Source of the DNA: Bog-756 sp052326605
GTDB lineage: Bacteria > Actinomycetota > Acidimicrobiia > Acidimicrobiales > RAAP-2
Length of the DNA stretch: 64,000 nt
Reading direction: 5' to 3'
Assembly (NCBI GenBank): GCA_052326605.1
Contig: JBKQMB010000044.1
Location: 36,182 to 100,181 of the forward strand
Shown here: in pieces, positions 62,290-64,000 of the stretch
Layout of the letters: each line of letters starts with the position of its first letter
How positions within the stretch are numbered: the first letter of the stretch is position 1
Notes under the pieces: generated by a model
Seen by the model: only the letters and a program-made list of their open reading frames with translations
Database searches by the model: none
Told to the model about the DNA's origin: nothing
Translations under genes and position numbers: made by a program

Positions 62290-63164
62290 TCATCCTTGTC
62301 GCTTCGATCAAAGGTGCGCCAGGGGTCACGACGACGGCCACCGCCCTCGCTACCGCCTGGCCGCAGGACAGGCGTGTCCTCCTCGTCGAGGCGGACCCAT
62401 TCGGTGGCGATCTGGCGGCGTGGTTCGGTGTTGCCCCAACGACCGGCCTGTGGTCACTCCTCGCCGCCGGCCGCCGCGGCATCGAGTCTGACGCAGTGTG
62501 GGAGCACGCCACCACCTTGCCCACGGGTCTTCCCGTCCTCTACGGCCTGGCCAGTGCTGACCAAGCGGTGGCCAATGAAGCCGCCTGGCCAGCAGTCGCC
62601 GAGGCACTCGCAGCGCTGGACGCGGATGTGATCATCGACGCCGGCAGGCTGCTGCCACATTTCGCCGGGGGCGTCCGGCCGCTTCTCTCCCTGGCCGAGG
62701 TGCTTGTGGTGCTCTGTCCCCCCACCCTGGCGGGCATCGTCCATCTGAAAACCTCCCTGCCCTCACTTACCGCCGCCTCACCGTCCGGCCGGCTCATCGT
62801 GCAACCAACTACCGAACAGGGCTTTTCGTCCGACGAGATCGCATCAACCCTGATGATCAACGTCGCACCGCCCGTCCCACGCGATCCCAAGGGCGCCGCT
62901 GCCCTCAGCAGGAACGCCATTGGGTGGGCGAACTCGAAGACCACGCTCGCCAAATGGGCACGGACCAACGCGGCCGAACTGGCCACCTCCTTATCAGGTC
63001 CGGCAGCGATGCAAGATCCGCTCTCCATCCCGGAGATCAGGGACCACCCACCCAGGCCGACCGTAAGCGATACGGAGTCTCTGAATGATGCTGAGGCTCC
63101 AAATGACACCGAGCGCCTAAGCGACACGGAGCACTCGGATGCTCCTACATGGGCCGCCCGATGA
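62286..63164 (+). CDS. CpaE/MinD-like ATPase with degenerate Walker A
   Basis: 292 residues from MIILVASIKGAPGVTTTATA. The fold is MinD/ParA-like with Asp in VLLVEADPFGGDLAAWFG, but the Walker A reads KGAPGVTTTA, missing the usual Lys before the two threonines, so ATP hydrolysis may be weak or absent. This type occurs as CpaE in Tad operons, where it localises the pilus. The C-terminal tail is Thr/Glu-rich (SDTESLNDAEAPNDTERLSD). It overlaps both neighbours by 4 nt. Confidence 0.82.
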   Translation: MIILVASIKGAPGVTTTATALATAWPQDRRVLLVEADPFGGDLAAWFGVAPTTGLWSLLAAGRRGIESDAVWEHATTLPTGLPVLYGLASADQAVANEAAWPAVAEALAALDADVIIDAGRLLPHFAGGVRPLLSLAEVLVVLCPPTLAGIVHLKTSLPSLTAASPSGRLIVQPTTEQGFSSDEIASTLMINVAPPVPRDPKGAAALSRNAIGWANSKTTLAKWARTNAAELATSLSGPAAMQDPLSIPEIRDHPPRPTVSDTESLNDAEAPNDTERLSDTEHSDAPTWAAR

Positions 63165-64000
63165 ATGACGGCGAGATGAAGACCTTCGTCGCCGCAGCGG
63201 TGGCAAACGGCATTCTGCGCGGTGGCGGTACGGCCCGTACCGAGTCCGATCGCCGTGCGCTCGTTGAGGATCTTGCCCGGGAGGCCATGGACCAGGTGGC
63301 GTCCCAGATGATCCAGCAGGGCATGCCTGCACCCACTGCAGAAGCTGAAGCCCTCGTGCTGCGTCACGTCGTCGCCTCCCAGCTCGGGCTCGGTCGTCTC
63401 CAGTTGCTCCTGGACGACGACAGCATCGAGAACATCGACATCAACGGATGCGACAACGTCTGGGTGAAGCGAGCGGATGGGACCAAAGAGCAGGTCGAAG
63501 CGGTCACGGATTCAGACGAGGAACTTGTCGAGCTGGTCCAGCGGGCAGCTCGGGCGCACCACACCGGAGGTGAACGGCGGATCGACGCGACGAAGCCGAT
63601 CGTCGACCTTCACCTTGTTGGCAGCCACCGTCTCTCGGCGATGATCGAGGTGGCCCATCGTCCGTGCGTCTCCATCCGCCGCCATCGTCTGGTCGATCCC
63701 ACCTTGGAGGACCTGGCGGAGTCGATGACCGAAGAGGTAGGTCGGTTTCTCCGAGCAGCAGTGCGGGCTCGGCTGAACATCATCGTCTCGGGGGGCACCG
63801 ACGCCGGAAAGACCACGATGCTGCGGGCACTTCTCGCCGAGGCGAGCCCCCTGGACCGAATCATCACCATCGAACTCTCCTACGAACTCGGTCTCCATGA
63901 ACTGACCGACCGCCACCCTGACTGTCCGGCATGGGAGACCCGTGAGGCGAACACCGAAGGCGAAGGGGCCATCACCATGGACCAACTCGTTCAGCGCGCC
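63161..64000 (+). CDS. TadA/CpaF-type secretion ATPase (partial)
   Basis: 280 residues to the window edge from MNDGEMKTFVAAAVANGILR. The N-terminal domain is followed by SIENIDINGCDNVWVKRADG and SHRLSAMIEVAHRPCVSIRR, then Walker A IIVSGGTDAGKTTMLRALLA. The Walker B/His boxes lie partly outside. This hexameric ATPase powers Tad/Flp pili or type IV-like conjugation machines. Its N-terminus overlaps the CpaE-like gene (ATGA). The rest and the expected TadB/TadC genes are outside. Confidence 0.9.
   Translation, partial: MNDGEMKTFVAAAVANGILRGGGTARTESDRRALVEDLAREAMDQVASQMIQQGMPAPTAEAEALVLRHVVASQLGLGRLQLLLDDDSIENIDINGCDNVWVKRADGTKEQVEAVTDSDEELVELVQRAARAHHTGGERRIDATKPIVDLHLVGSHRLSAMIEVAHRPCVSIRRHRLVDPTLEDLAESMTEEVGRFLRAAVRARLNIIVSGGTDAGKTTMLRALLAEASPLDRIITIELSYELGLHELTDRHPDCPAWETREANTEGEGAITMDQLVQRA

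Larger units (their letters stand above)
40602..64000. mobile_element. Probable integrative element starting at tRNA-Lys (island 3), right end outside the window
   Basis: A full-length integrase lies just after tRNA-Lys, followed by accessory genes only: RadC-like protein, a DUF499/DUF1156/helicase defence array, an Mrr endonuclease, IS and restriction remnants, and a Tad/CpaF-type operon at the right edge. No second copy of the tRNA-Lys 3' end is seen up to 64000. The right boundary is unknown, and older insertions around 56-58 kb suggest the segment may be a composite. Confidence 0.55.

Overview
The window is high-GC actinobacterial DNA, most likely from the Acidimicrobiia or a relative. 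The evidence is a mycothiol-dependent maleylpyruvate isomerase-type gene start, frequent GTG starts, a DUF5679 zinc ribbon, and a secreted protein with the 'ASDGGIFSFG' repeats that I associate with Acidimicrobiia. Assignment to class is inference; nothing here names a species.

Layout. (1) 1-5.5 kb is ordinary chromosome: maleylpyruvate isomerase-like start, glutathione peroxidase, a GAF-GGDEF-EAL protein, DUF5679, Ppx/GppA. (2) 5592-15589 is a compact 10 kb integrated element in a tRNA-Pro(TGG) gene, bounded by a perfect 39-bp repeat of the tRNA 5' half. It carries a tyrosine integrase, a serine recombinase, a run of 4-nt-overlapping small genes including a terminase-small-subunit-like HTH protein, a winged-helix zinc protein, a DUF3467/orphan/MazF operon, and a protein made of about six DUF4379-type zinc repeats plus a GIY-YIG-like domain. 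(3) 15.6-29.4 kb is chromosome again: PAS-GGDEF-EAL, MBL hydrolase, two beta-propeller proteins, DedA, ParA, PPOX, cupin, a LuxR-type regulator and a frameshifted ferritin-like gene. (4) 29376-40319 is an older island bounded by an imperfect 46-bp repeat of a tRNA-Arg(TCT) 3' half. It has no integrase, several pseudogenes and cargo such as a Met/His-rich membrane protein, SMP-30, an isochorismatase-like hydrolase and an ABM-like protein. (5) 40.3-40.6 kb is a tRNA Arg/His/Lys cluster.

(6) A third element starts right after tRNA-Lys(CTT) with a full-length tyrosine integrase at 40.7 kb and probably runs past the window's end. It carries a RadC-like protein, a four-component DUF499 / DUF7680-like / DUF1156 methyltransferase / PLD-SNF2 helicase defence array (42969-52769) in which DUF499 is split by a frameshift, a secreted SGNH-RCC1 protein, an Mrr endonuclease among restriction and IS fragments, a Crp/Fnr regulator, and an operon (lipoprotein, secreted protein, SAF/CpaB, CpaE-like ATPase, TadA/CpaF ATPase) that is the start of a Tad-type pilus or secretion system, possibly conjugative.

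The genes form three tRNA-targeted mobile elements next to chromosomal signalling and envelope genes. The best leads for new biology are the defence array, the zinc-repeat/GIY-YIG protein with the DUF3467-MazF operon, and the unusual 5'-half tRNA attachment site.
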